Positions 43,598 through 55,100 of a stretch of DNA of 64,000 bases are shown here, in pieces; the stretch's first letter is position 1, and each line of letters opens with the position of its first letter. The stretch comes from Linanthus parryae (Eukaryota > Streptophyta > Magnoliopsida > Ericales > Polemoniaceae). The DNA lies in contig JALGPY010000005.1 in assembly GCA_023055425.1 (NCBI GenBank), positions 893,501-957,500 on the forward strand, in the 5' to 3' direction. The notes beneath the pieces were generated by a model. It did not search any database, was not told the DNA's origin, and saw only the letters and a list, made by a program, of their open reading frames with translations. A program made the translations under genes and the position numbers.

Positions 43598-45508
43598 TCA
43601 CTCGTCCGGAAAAAATGTCGGGTCTGACCCGGTCTCGGACGTATCGGATATGCTACCCGGCGAGCTGCTCTCTGAATCAGTCCTAAATACCGGCTGACGT
43701 GCCCGTGTACGGGGCCGGTAATCCGAGGACTGTGACTCGGACCCAGTCCAACTGCTAGGTGGCTGGGATCGCAAAGTCGTCCTGCCACTCGAAGGCTGCT
43801 GAGTACGGGCCCCAGTCTGCTGGGTACAGGTCCCAGCCTGCTGGGTACGGGTCCTAGTCTGACGACCTGCAGGCTGCCGGGATCGTGTCCCTGGCTGCCG
43901 TCTCTCCTGTCGGGCAGGTGGCTGTGATGGCTGAGTCGGTGGTGGTGGCTGGGTCGGGGGTGGTGGAGCAGACGTGCACTCGCTAGAGTCCCCGTCATCC
44001 GACCATCCCTCGGTAAAGCTGCTGGAGTAGGTGGGTGGAAAATACAGCGGAAGTGGCGGTTCTCGGCCTGCGTGCCGAGCCGCATCCCGCTGCTCCTCTC
44101 GAATACTAGCTAGGGCAGCCTGGGTGTCCTTCGTGACCTTCCGCTGAGTCTGGCGGTTATGCGTCAACGCTCTCCAAAGCTTGCCCACGCTCTCATACAC
44201 CTTCTCTCCTATGGACTTGCGTCCGCCCTGACACCCCTCAAATCTCTCGTCCACTCGGGGCAGTCTACGTGGCGGGGCCGGTCTAGCTCGTGGGGTCGGG
44301 TTGGCCCGTGGGGCCGGCTCACCTCTCTGACGGGCAGGCTGAGGCTGGGCATTCCTCTCAGTCCCCTGTCTACTCGACTCGGGGCGCTCACTCTCTCTAC
44401 TAGTACGGCATCGCCGAAGTCCGGCCGATGCCTGGCGACTGACTGGTCGCTCCTGAGTCGAACGCCTCCTAGGGGCAGGGGCAGGGGCAGGTGCAGGTGC
44501 AGGAGCCGGGTCCTCCTCCATAAAATCATCCTCATCGAGGTCAACGACTGGCTGTGGTGGGCCCGGGTGACGAGCGATAAGCTTCCTATAAGGCCGTGGC
44601 CTAGGAGGCTGTAGGTCACCCTCTAAATCATGCATCGGAACCTTAAACTCCCGTGCCAGTTTGGCAATGAGGTTGGCGTACCCCAATCCCTTATGGCTAC
44701 CGAAGCAGTTCCGCTCCTGCATGTACACCCAAATCCGACGAGGAATGTCAACCTCTCGTCTCAGAACAAGGCAATAGACTAAGAGTACGTACTCAAAGTC
44801 AAGGTAGGTAAAGTGTTTAATACCCACGACCCTGTTCACTACCCACTCGGCCCACCACCGTGGCGGGCCGGTAATAAAACGAGAATGCAATTTCTTGCCT
44901 ATCTCGCCTGTCCCCTCTCTCTCGAAATGGGCACCCGGGTACCCCCCAGTCACAACCCGCAAAAGCTCAGCATCGCTAGGCGGGTAATCTGCACACTCAG
45001 CATATGCGCACGAGAAATGGCGCATCGGAATCTGGTACGCTTGGCGGATGGTATCCGCCGTGAGCAACAGAAACGTACGCCGCAAATAGACCCATCGAAC
45101 ATCCCCGTTGGCCTCACCCTCCCCCTTGTGCATGAGGTTCGCGTAGAACTCACGCACCAAATCAGAACTGGACAAGTCCGGAAACCCCGCTAGGGACGTT
45201 CCGAAAATGTCCGGCCGACTCGCATAATCGGCCATCTCTGGCGGCATGTTCGTATGGTCGACCTCAAACTGGAAGTCTATGGGAAGGCTATGACTCATTT
45301 TGGTTCCGGTCATAAAGTAAAACTGGGCATGATGGTTGACGAACCTAAAACTGTCAAACAACGTAGGGGTAAGCTCATCCTCCTCGTATTTAGTCGGGAT
45401 GTTATCTCGCTCGGGGTCTACGACGGGCACGTGAAACTCCATAACAGACCAAAACCTCGTAAAACGTGCCGACTCGGGGAAATAAGCTAGAACGTGAAAC
45501 GTGCACAA
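43598..45508 (-). CDS. Athila-2 third ORF (ORF3), intact
   Basis: An open frame of 636 codons. The ATG at codon 23 (45442-45440, MEFHVPVVDPERD) aligns better with Athila-1 and gives 614 residues. The conserved first half contains FRFVNHHAQFYF, VRWVYLRRTFLLL, WWAEWVVNRVVGIKHFTYLD and KGLGYANLIAKLA. The second half has an acidic patch (DLDEDDFMEEDP), a (PA)n run, long Arg/Pro/Gln-rich segments with TQQ repeats, and an acidic Ser-rich end; it looks disordered. No signal peptide or membrane span is apparent. It belongs with the Athila extra ORFs of unknown function. It may have its own promoter (46077-46083). Its integrity, while pol is broken, is notable. Confidence 0.85.
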   Translation of the reverse strand: MCTFHVLAYFPESARFTRFWSVMEFHVPVVDPERDNIPTKYEEDELTPTLFDSFRFVNHHAQFYFMTGTKMSHSLPIDFQFEVDHTNMPPEMADYASRPDIFGTSLAGFPDLSSSDLVREFYANLMHKGEGEANGDVRWVYLRRTFLLLTADTIRQAYQIPMRHFSCAYAECADYPPSDAELLRVVTGGYPGAHFEREGTGEIGKKLHSRFITGPPRWWAEWVVNRVVGIKHFTYLDFEYVLLVYCLVLRREVDIPRRIWVYMQERNCFGSHKGLGYANLIAKLAREFKVPMHDLEGDLQPPRPRPYRKLIARHPGPPQPVVDLDEDDFMEEDPAPAPAPAPAPAPRRRSTQERPVSRQASAGLRRCRTSRESERPESSRQGTERNAQPQPARQRGEPAPRANPTPRARPAPPRRLPRVDERFEGCQGGRKSIGEKVYESVGKLWRALTHNRQTQRKVTKDTQAALASIREEQRDAARHAGREPPLPLYFPPTYSSSFTEGWSDDGDSSECTSAPPPPTQPPPPTQPSQPPARQERRQPGTRSRQPAGRQTRTRTQQAGTCTQQTGARTQQPSSGRTTLRSQPPSSWTGSESQSSDYRPRTRARQPVFRTDSESSSPGSISDTSETGSDPTFFPDE

Positions 45509-46076
45509 AAATAGTGTGTCTCAATAGATAGTCCACCTAAGAGCTACCAGAGGTCCACACGGCAAGTGCCGCTCCAAAACGCAAAATAACCGATAATAAC
45601 GGACCCGGCTACGGGCCGTGCCAAAACGGAAAATAAAGCGAGGGATGAGATTTTCGACCTTCCCTAAACAGGGGTGAAGACCGGAGATTCTGCCCGGAAA
45701 GTCGCCGGAAAGCCGCCGGCGGTCGCCAGAAAAGTCAACTGCCCGGAATTGAAATCCGAGCCCACCAAATCGAAGCCCTCGATCTCCTCGTTCACGTTCC
45801 CTTGTACGGTTTTTGCTAGTTCTTGCTCTAACACCTTCGAATCTGCACTTTTCCTCAAGAACGCCTCACTTTTTGATGGAAATTGCCCGCTCGATTTTCG
45901 CTTGTTTCTGGATTTTGATGGATGAATCTTGCTCCTTGCGACGAGGGGATTCCAGAAATGTGCCCGGATTTTGATTTGGAGGTCCGATGCACAATTTGTG
46001 TTCTTCAAGTGAGAGGAAATGGAGGTAGAGAGAGAAAGAGAGGTGCCAACAATGGCAAACCCGCCCCCCTCTCTCA
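45509..46076 (-). other. Putative leader of Athila-2 ORF3 mRNA
   Basis: About 570 bp between the candidate TATA and ORF3. A 219-codon frame overlaps it on the same strand but is composition-driven: its start runs through the palindromes and a poly-T/A tract, and it has no counterpart in Athila-1. I regard it as untranslated leader, possibly with an intron or upstream reading frames. Confidence 0.4.
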
Positions 46077-46083
46077 CTATAAA
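46077..46083 (-). promoter_or_regulatory. Candidate internal TATA box for Athila-2 ORF3
   Basis: TTTATAG on the minus strand in the context GGGTTTATAGTGAG. The nearest palindrome is 78 bp upstream, close to the 83-84 bp of the other three promoters. It is weak as a TATA by sequence alone; the call depends on position. Confidence 0.5.
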
Positions 46084-46161
46084 CCCTAAATGGTCAAAAT
46101 GACCAAAATACCCCCGGGGTTTTGAAAAAAATTCGATTTTTTTTTTCTTTTCTTTTCTGTT

Positions 46162-46275
46162 TGCGTATATACGCAGTACTGCGTATATACCCAACCAGAA
46201 AACAACCAAAAAAAGAAAAAAATTATTTTCCTGCCCACGGGTTGCGTATATACGCAGGGGCTGCGTATATACGCA
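46162..46275 (-). repeat. Palindrome array between integrase and ORF3 (Athila-2)
   Basis: Four dyads at 46162, 46180 (one base changed), 46243 and 46262, in two pairs. The pair 46243/46262 with its flanks makes a 43-bp inverted repeat with 19-bp perfect arms and a 5-bp centre (46239-46281). It occupies the same place as the 18-copy array in Athila-1 but has the TATATA core of its own LTR. Confidence 0.92.
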
Positions 46276-46471
46276 ACCCGAGGCAAAAAATAATTTTTTT
46301 TTTAATCCTCTCTCTTCCTCCATTTTCCCGGTTCTGGCTGTTTTGGATGTTTTTGTATCTGGACATTCTCAAATTCAAAGTCAAAAACCTGCTCATCTCG
46401 CCTCTCTCGAAAATTCAGAACTGACATAATAACGTAATAACTAATAAAACTAAATAAATAAACGATAAATT

Positions 46472-46527
46472 TTGGGTTGCCTCCCAAACAGCGCCTTGTG
46501 ATTTACGGTCGACGGCCCGACCTTGTT
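46472..46527 (-). promoter_or_regulatory. Conserved block after Athila-2 integrase
   Basis: TTGGGTTGCCTCCCAA followed by AGCGCCTTGTGATTTACG and GTCGAC. It is the counterpart of 22544-22600 and is conserved despite being non-coding in both. Confidence 0.6.
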
Positions 46528-46609
46528 ACCTCTTACGGGTCATCAAAATAGACCGGGTCTATTTTGACGACTTCAGCGGTCTCGAGATACGGCTTGATCC
46601 GGTTCCCGT

Positions 46610-49039
46610 TCACCCTGATTTGTCTTTTGGATTTTCCAGCTCGAATGCCCCCCAGGCAAAAATCTGCTTGATGATGAACGGTCCCGACCAACGAGACCTC
46701 AACTTCCCCGGAAAGAACCGCATCCAGGTATTGTAGAGAAGCACTTTGTCGCCTTCGTTAAACTGCTTTGGCGTGATACGGTTATCATGCCACTTCTTTG
46801 TCTTCTCTTTGTAAATTTTGGCGCTCTCGAAAGCCGTTTTGCAGAATTCCTCTAATTCCAGCAGTGCCATCTTCCTCTTATCCCCTGCTAGATTCTGGTC
46901 CAAGTTCAGCAGTTTGATGGCCCAGTACGCCTTGTGCTCCAGTTCCACCGGTAAGTGGCACGCTTTCCCAAACACGAGCTGGTATGGTGACATTCCCAGC
47001 GGTGTTTTGAAAGCTGTCCTGTAGGCCCAGAGCGCATCGTCCAGTCTGACGGACCAATCCTTTCGGCCGAGATTCACTGTTTTCTCGAGTATGCTCTTGA
47101 TCTCTCGATTCGACACCTCGGCTTGCCCGTTCGTCTGTGGATGGTAGGGTAACGAGACTTTATGAACTGACACGCCGTATTGTTTCAGAACTTTCGCAAA
47201 AACCCGATTGATGAAGTGAGAGCCCTCGTCGCTGATCATTGTCCTGGGAGTCCCGAAACGAGTGAAAACGTTGCGTTTCAGAAAACGCTCAACGGTAGCT
47301 GCATCGTTTTTCTGACACGCGATCGCTTCGATCCACTTTGTCACATAATCTACTGCCAGCAGAATGTAAAGATTCCCCATCGAAGACGTGAACGGACCCA
47401 TGAAGTCAATCCCCCATACATCAAATGGCTCTACCTCCTGCCACACGGTCATCGGCATCTCGTCCCGGTGTGACGTGTTTCCTGTCCTCTGGCACCTATC
47501 ACATCCCTGCACATAGTCGTGACAGTCTTTGAAGATTGTCGGCCAGAAAAACCCGGACTGCAGTATTTTATGAGCTGTTCGCGTTCCCCCAAAATGACCC
47601 CCACACTGTGATAAGTGGCAGTGTCGGATCACGTTCCAGGCCTCGTGGGTCGGGATACACCTTCTCAGGATGTTGTCGGCCCCCTGTTTGAACAAGTACG
47701 GGTCGTCCCAGAAATACTGTCGACTTTCGGCAATGAACTTTTTCCGCTGCGACGGGGTGAGATCCTCGGGAAGCGTGCCAGTTACCAAGTAATTGGCTAT
47801 GGCATAGTACCACGGTCTCCCGATTTTTACTGCCATGATGTGCTCGTCCGGGAAGTTTTCCTTGATCAGCACCGGTTCCACCTTTACGTTCTCAAGTCTG
47901 GACAGGTGATCCGCTACCACGTTCTCAACTCCCTTCTTATCCCAGATTTCCACATCGAATTCCTGCATCAGTAGTACCCACCTCAACAGTCTCGGTTTTG
48001 CGTCCTTCTTGTCCAGCAGGTATTTCAGAGCACTATGGTCGGTAAAAACGATAAATTTTGACCCGACCAAATAGGGCCTGAATTTGTCCAGGGCATACAC
48101 CACGGCCAGCAGTTCCTTTTCTGTCGTGCCATAGTTGAGCTGGGCATCGTTGAGTACCCGGCTCGCATAATAAATGACGTGGCATACCTTATCCTTTCGC
48201 TGGCCCAAAACTGCCCCGACTGCGTAGTCGCTGGCGTCACACATCAGCTCAAACGGGAGTGACCAGTCTGTCGTGGTTATAACCGGGGCTGTGGTCAGCT
48301 TCTCTTTCAAATGGTCAAAAGCTTGCCAACATGATGCATCGAAATCAAAGGGTACGTGTTTTCCGAGTAAAGCGCAAAGTGGCTTTGTGATCTTGGAAAA
48401 GTCTTTGATGAACCTTCGGTAAAATCCTGCATGACCCAGAAAACTTTTGATCGCCCTTACATTCGTCGGGTATGGAAGCTGCTTTATCACCTCGATCTTA
48501 GCCCTATCCACCTCGAGTCCTTTGCTGGAAATTCTGTGACCCAGCACGATCCCCTCGGTGACCATAAAGTGACACTTTTCCCAATTGAGCACCAAATTCG
48601 CCTTCTTGCATCGGATCAGAACCTGGCCCAAATGGAACAGGCAGTCGTCGAAACTGTCCCCGAAGAGTGAAAAGTCGTCCATGAAGACCTCCAGATTTTT
48701 CTCGATCATGTCGGAAAAAATCGCCATCATACATCTCTGAAACGTGGCCGGAGCGTTACACAACCCGAACGGCATGCGCCGAAACGCGAACGTACCGTAC
48801 GGGCAGGTAAACGTCGTCTTTTCCTGATCCTCCGGGGCTATGCAAATCTGGTTGTACCCGGAATACCCGTCCAGAAAACAGTAGTAGGCGTGGTGGGCGA
48901 GCCGGTCCAGCATCTGGTCCATGAATGGCAGCGGGAAGTGGTCCTTTAGTGTTGCATCGTTTAGCCTCCGATAGTCCATGCAGATCCGCCAGCCCGTAAC
49001 GGTGCGCTGCGCAATCTGCTCCTGATCTTTATTCTGCAC
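46610..49039 (-). pseudogene. Athila-2 RT-RNase H-integrase (809 open codons, both ends shifted)
   Basis: The frame is open through RT ([31 protein letters not shown] with both catalytic Asp intact), RNase H ([39 protein letters not shown]), the HHCC finger ([19 protein letters not shown]) and the integrase core ([29 protein letters not shown]). At its start, one extra C in a C-run (near 49050) breaks continuity with protease/RT. At its end, seven bases missing relative to Athila-1 after NPKD truncate the C-terminal tail. The central enzymes are otherwise full. Confidence 0.9.
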
Positions 49040-50177
49040 TACCGTAATACCCCCCTTTTTTGGGCACGCACTGGACCGGGCTGATCCACGTGCTGTCCGA
49101 TATGGGGTAGATGATTCCCGCTTCCAGCCACTTCATGACCTCTTTTCGCACAACGTCCTTCATGTTCGGATTCAGTCTCCGCTGGGGCTGAATCACCGGT
49201 TTCTTGCCTTCTTCAATTCGGATCTTGTGCATGCAGTAGGAGGGGCTGATTCCCTTGATATCTGCAATCGTCCATGCTATTGCTTCCTTATGCTCTCGCA
49301 ATACTTCCAGCTGTTTCTGCTCCTGTTCCTGAGATAACCGAGACGAAACAATTATGGGCAGAGTACTATTTTCACCAATATAAGCATACCTGAGATGGCT
49401 CGGGAGCGGTTTCAGCTCCAGTGCGGGTGGCTCCTTGAGTGACGGGACCAGAATCATCTTTTGCCCGCCGTCTTCGTCCCGGTGCAAAGTGGTCCAGTCC
49501 TCGGCTCTCATGGCGTGCTCGCACCGAGTCTTCTCCTTTTCTTCCCCGTACATGCTGTCGTTCTCTTCCCATAATTGGTCCATCTCCTCGTTTTCCCAGC
49601 CTTCGTCCACCACATCGATAGCAAAGATGTCCTCGTGGTCGTAGTAATTTGGCAGTTGCAGATTTTTGAAAATGTTGAATTTCACTTTTTCCTCGTTAAT
49701 CTGCATGGTCAGCTCCCCGCTCTTGCAGTTTATCATTGCTTCGCCCGTGGCCAAAAACGGCCTGCCAAGTATGAGCGGTACCTCCCCTGCCTCCATGTCC
49801 AGGATGACGAAATCTGCCGGAAAAATGAGCTCGCCAACCTTGACCAGAATATCCTCGATAACCCCGTAGGCCTGTTTTACGGACCTGTCTGCCATCTGCA
49901 GCATGATTCTGGTGGGTCGGGGTTCACCGACTTTCAAACTCTTGAAAATCGTCAATGGCATTTGGTTGATGTTGGCCCCTAGGTCACACAGAGCCTTTCC
50001 TGTGTAAGCATTCCCTAGGGTAACCGGTATAACGAAACTGCCAGGATCCTTTCTCTTCCTCGGTAGCCCATTCTTCACACAATTGCTCACTTCTGCCGTC
50101 AGGTTTATGGTCTCGAAATCGCTCATTCGCCTCCTCCCATACAAGATGTCCTTGAGGAATTTGGCGTAAGTGGGCAT
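49029..50177 (-). pseudogene. Athila-2 protease and N-terminal RT
   Basis: Contains the protease core (ALCDLGANINQMPL; ADFVILDMEAGEVPLILGRP), the acidic linker, and RT up to [15 protein letters not shown], where the homopolymer frameshift ends the frame. Relative to Athila-1 (DLGAS), the residue after DLGA is Asn. The start MPTYAKFLKDILYGRRRMSD is internal to the polyprotein; the link to gag is lost by a one-base deletion near 50190. Confidence 0.87.
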
Positions 50178-50659
50178 CTTAGCAAAGCCTCAGCAAAAGG
50201 TATGTTAATCTGCAGCTGCTTGAACATCTCGAGAAACCTGGCGTAGTCCTTGCTGTCATCCCTCTTTCGTGTTCGCAAGGGGTACGGGACCTCCTTGGAG
50301 ACGGGTACAGTTTCTGCACCTGTCTCGTTCTGCACTGCATCCTGCTCAACCGAGCCCTTCGGCTGGGGGCGATCGACTGTGCTGTTATCCTGGCCCGACA
50401 AGTTGCGTTCTACTTCTTTTGAATTTTCTGCACGTGCGTGGCTGGGATACGGTGGATCCTGCAGTGCCAATCCACTCCGAGTGGAGATAGCATTGATCTG
50501 AGCCCGTGGATTATTTACTGTGTTAGAGAGTAGGTTTCCTAGCTGTCTCTCCGTTAGCTGCTGTGCTAACTGCCCCACTTGTACTTCCAAAGCGCGCAGT
50601 GACATTTTGGTTGTCTGCATATCTGCCGTCAAGGTGTCCATGTGCTTGAACCGGGACTC
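50123..50659 (-). pseudogene. Athila-2 gag, 3' part, cut by copia
   Basis: Downstream half of gag: ESRFKHMDTLTADMQTTKMS, LEVQVGQLAQ, NPRAQINAISTRSGLALQDP, EVPYPLRTRKRDDSKDYARF and LQINIPFAEA, then the one-base deletion. It begins at the copia target duplication CATAG. The first residues of the open frame lie in the copia LTR and are not gag. Confidence 0.88.
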
Positions 50660-50664
50660 CATAG

Positions 50665-52104
50665 TGTTGGGTTTTGACGTAGGTAACGCAGCGGAATAAC
50701 AAAATTTAATCCTACTCAAAGCCCACCAAGGATCACAGGAAGAGACATCATAACATGATTAAGGACATAGAAGATGTGTACCTTTTGATTTGTGAGATCA
50801 CACGAAGAATGATGTCCTCGTCTCTACGGTTGATCCACGTCTAGAGGTGAGATCTAGATTCTTCCTTCAATCAAGTGCTAGCTTGAACCTTGGAGGAAGA
50901 GGGATGAAGATCAAAGGCACAAAGCAACAAAGCAACAAAGGAGGGGCGGCCTCCCTTTTTGCCGTCGGGTAAGGGGGGCGGACGGGGCTAGGGTTTCGGC
51001 CCTAGCTCTTGTCTTGCTCTCTCTTTTGCTCTCTCCCACTCTTTATGTGTTATGACTAATAACTCATGTTGTGGGAAGGAAGCTAGAGCCTCCTTTATAT
51101 ACTCCAACAACTCCTTGTTGTTTCCATAAAAGAGTTTTCTTGTTCTAGTAGGACTAGAACTATTCCCTTCCTTGCAAATTAGTCCTACTAAGTTTGCAAG
51201 GTGTTGCACAATGATCCTTCTATTAATTAATCCATATTAATTAATCCCAAATCTAGCTCTACTCTATTTGACGTGTGACCCCATAGGTTTCTATATAGTT
51301 GGTAGTAACTTATTACTAACATGGAGCGGTGTCTAGCAACACATCCATGCAACCCAACCAATAGAAAAAGTCAGTGATCCCGACAAACCTTTGTGCCCAA
51401 TATGTCATATTGCATTATCCCTTTGTCTCCATATCCGGATTGGACACGAGACATAAATAGTCACACTCGTATATCCAATCCATAGTTCCTCGATCCTGGG
51501 AATACGCTTATGCTTGCAGATAACATTAATATCTCCATATTAATTTATCTGAGTCTGGCCAGACATTCAATAAGCCTCATCCCTCGAGTGGCCGTGGATA
51601 TTTACTCCCATTATGTGGGAGGGACAAATCCTATCTACATCACTACGATCTCTAAGCTTGCTTCCTATCACGCCCGATAGCCACCTTTATGATTACCCAG
51701 TTACGGTGTAACGTTTGATAACATCAAAGCGCAATATTTCACAACTAGAGTATCTAGTGACTTCAAGTCTAAGGATTGCAATAATATTAGCACTACGAAA
51801 AGCGATTGTGACTTCACATAATCTAATGTATCCTTTTCGTCGTGGGTCAATCCAGTATGCCATTACTCCTAATGCATACCCATGTGTTAGACTTGATATC
51901 TCCATATCAATCTACCCACATACTAGTCTATATTTGATTGTCCTATTAATCAATATAATTGACTAGGGATATTTAAGATAAATAACACAATTTTATCTAA
52001 GGACTTCATTATATTAAATATCGCCATAAATAATAAATGAATATTCTAGCCAAAACATTGTTCATACTAAATCTACGATTGCCTCTAGGGCATCTATTCC
52101 AACA
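50665..52104 (-). repeat. Copia 3' LTR (1,440 bp)
   Basis: Starts TGTTGGGTTTTGACG and ends TATTCCAACA. An 18-bp inverted repeat CTAGGGTTTCGGCCCTAG lies at 50988-51005. No protein is encoded. The partner is 57669-59108. Confidence 0.93.
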
Positions 52105-52118
52105 GTCTCCCACTTGCA
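52105..52118 (-). promoter_or_regulatory. Copia polypurine tract
   Basis: CAAGTGGGAGAC on the minus strand lies directly before the 3' LTR and directly after the polyprotein stop. Confidence 0.8.
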
Positions 52119-55100
52119 CTACAGCCAATCTGGCGCATCTCGTATGCCTATAGATCTGGCGTGCCCTTCATGCTTTCGCTGCGCAAGAGGTTTCGTAAGC
52201 GGATCTGACACGTTGTCATCTGTCGGAATCTTGCATATCTTCACATCTCCTCGATCGATCATATCACGAATAAGATGGAATCTCCTAAGTACATGCTTTG
52301 ACTTTTGGTGCGATCTTGGTTCCTTTGCCTTTGCGATTGCCCCAGAGTTGTCACAGTACAACTCTACGGGATCCACTATGCTAGGGACCACACCGAGCTC
52401 AGTGATAAACTTCTTTATCCATACTGCCTCTTTCGCCGCTTCCGCAGCAGCAATGTACTCAGCTTCTGTTGTAGAATCAGCAACTGTGCCTTGCTTGGAA
52501 CTCTTCCAGCTCACAGCTCCTCCATTCAGGCAAAACACGTATCCAGACTGCGATCTGTAATCATCCTTGTCGGTTTGGAAGCTTGCGTCAGTATAACCCT
52601 TTACACTTAGCTCTTCCATTCCTCCAAATATCAAGAATACATCCTTAGTTCTTCTCAAGTACTTTAGGATGTTCTTGACAGCAATCCAGTGACTCTCACC
52701 CGGATTGGACTGATATCTGCTCACCATACTCAACGCGTATGATACGTCTGGTCTAGTACATAGCATGGCGTACATGATGGATCCTATGGCCGAAGCATAG
52801 GGTATCCTGCTCATGCGGTCCTTCTCCATCTCGTTGGAGGGACAGTCATTCTTGGAAAGAGTGACTCCATGTGACATGGGCAAGAATCCCTTCTTGGAAT
52901 CTTGCATGTTGAACCTCTTCAACACCTTGTCAATATATGTACTTTGACTTATGCCAAGCAACCTTTTAGATCTATCTCTATAGATCTTTATACCCAGTAT
53001 ATAGGCTGCGTCTCCTAAGTCTTTCATCGCAAAGCACTTTCCTAGCCAATCTTTAACAGATTGCAGAGTAGGAATATCATTGCCAATGATTAGTATGTCA
53101 TCCACATACAAGACCAGAAACACTATAGAGCTCCCACTAACCTTCTTGTAAACACAAGGCTCATCTTCGTTCTTGATGAAACCAAACTCTTTGACCGCGT
53201 CATCAAAACGTCGATTCCAACTCCTAGAAGCTTGCTTTAATCCATAAATGGATCTTTGCAGTTTACAGACTTTATTGGCATTCTCTGGATCCTCAAAACC
53301 CTCTGGTTGTGTCATGTACACATCCTCAAGGAGGTTCCCATAAAGGAACGCTGTTTTGACATCCATTTTCCAAATCTCATAGTCGTAGTATGCTGCAATA
53401 GCAAGTAAGATTCGAATGGATTTGGTCATGGCGACTGGTGAAAAGGTCTCATCATAGTCAATACCATGAATCTGTCTATAACCTTTGGCCACCAATCGCC
53501 CTTTGTAGGCAACTACTTTGCCATCCATGTCAGTCTTCTTCTTGAAGACCCACTTGCACCCTATGGGTCGAGCCCCTTCGGGTGGTTCCACCAAAGTCCA
53601 TACTTTGTTGGTGTACATGGAATCCATTTCGGATCTCATGGCTTCTAGCCACTTCTTAGAGTCTGGGCCATTCATGGCTTCTCCATAGTTTGCAGGCTCA
53701 TCATCCATGAGTGGTACGTCATCGGGCTCAGTCACGAGAAGTCCATACCTCTCTGGCTCATGACGCACTCTTCCTGATCTACGGAGTTCCTGTGTTACCT
53801 GAACAGGTTCTTCCACAACTTCTTGTGGTTCCTGTTCATGTTTCATTATTGGTTCAGTGGTTTGTGGTTCATGAATTTCTTCAAGTTCTACAACCCTCCC
53901 ACTTGCTTCTTTAGAGACTAGTTCTCTTTCTAGAAACACGCCGGTCCGAGCAACAAACACTTTGTTCTCGGTAGGGTTATAGAAATAATATCCTTTAGTC
54001 TCCTTAGGATATCCCACAAATTTACACTTATCCGCTTTAGGCCCGAGCTTGTCTGTTTGTAAACGCTTTACATAGACGTCGCAGCCCCAAATATTCATAA
54101 ACGACACTATGGGACGCCTCCCAGTCCATATCTCATATGGCGTCTTCATGACTGATTTGGATGGAACACGGTTAATGGTAAAAGCTGCAGTCATTAGAGC
54201 ATGTCTCCAAAAGGATATCGGAAGATCTGTTTGAGACATCATAGATCGCACCATATCTAATAGAGTGCGATTCCTCCTCTCAGACACACCATTCCATTGT
54301 GGTGTTCCGGGTGGAGTGAGCTGGGATACTATCCCACACTCTCTAAGATACTCATCAAAATCTTGGCTTAAGTATTCTCCTCCACGATCCGATCGTAGGG
54401 CTTTAATACTCTTGCCAAGTTGCTTCTCTACTTCACTCTTGAATTCCTTGAACAATTCAAAGGATTCGGATTTGGCCTTCATAAGGTATACAAATCCATA
54501 TCTACTGAAATCATCAGTAAATGTGATGAAGTAGGTATAACCACCTCTGGCAGGCGTGGGGAATGGTCCGCATACATCAGTATGTATGAGTGCCAATAAC
54601 TCACTAGTCCGCTCGCCTTTCTTATTGAAAGGGGACTTTGTCATTTTTCCTAATAAACAAGATTCACATGTCTCATATGATTCCAAATCAAATGGGTCTA
54701 GAAGTCCATCCTTATGGAGTCTAGATATGCGTTTCTCATTTATATGGCCTAAACGACAGTGCCATAGATATGTAGGATTTAAATCATTAGTTTTAATCCT
54801 TTTAGTATTTATGTTATAGATTGGATTATTTAGATCAAGGATATACAATCCATTAGACAAATGCGCACTACAATAGTGCATACTATCAAAATAAATGGAG
54901 CAACACTTGTCCTTTATTGAAATAGAAAAACCTTTCTCGTCCAAACAAGAAACGGAAATAATGTTTCTGCTCATAGCAGGCACATAAAAGCAATTGTCTA
55001 ATTCTAAAATAAGTCCAGAAGGCAAAGATAGCTCATAAACGCCTACAGCTAATGCAGCAACCCTTGCTCCATTCCCGACGCGCAAGTCTATCTCCCCTTT

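Noticed and set aside
45664..46323. 219-codon minus-strand frame upstream of Athila-2 ORF3
   Set aside because: Runs through palindromes and A/T tracts; no counterpart in Athila-1; better read as untranslated leader.
51693..51905. Identical 70- and 73-codon frames in both copia LTRs (50988, 51693, 57992, 58697)
   Set aside because: Identity reflects identical LTRs, not selection; no recognised domain.
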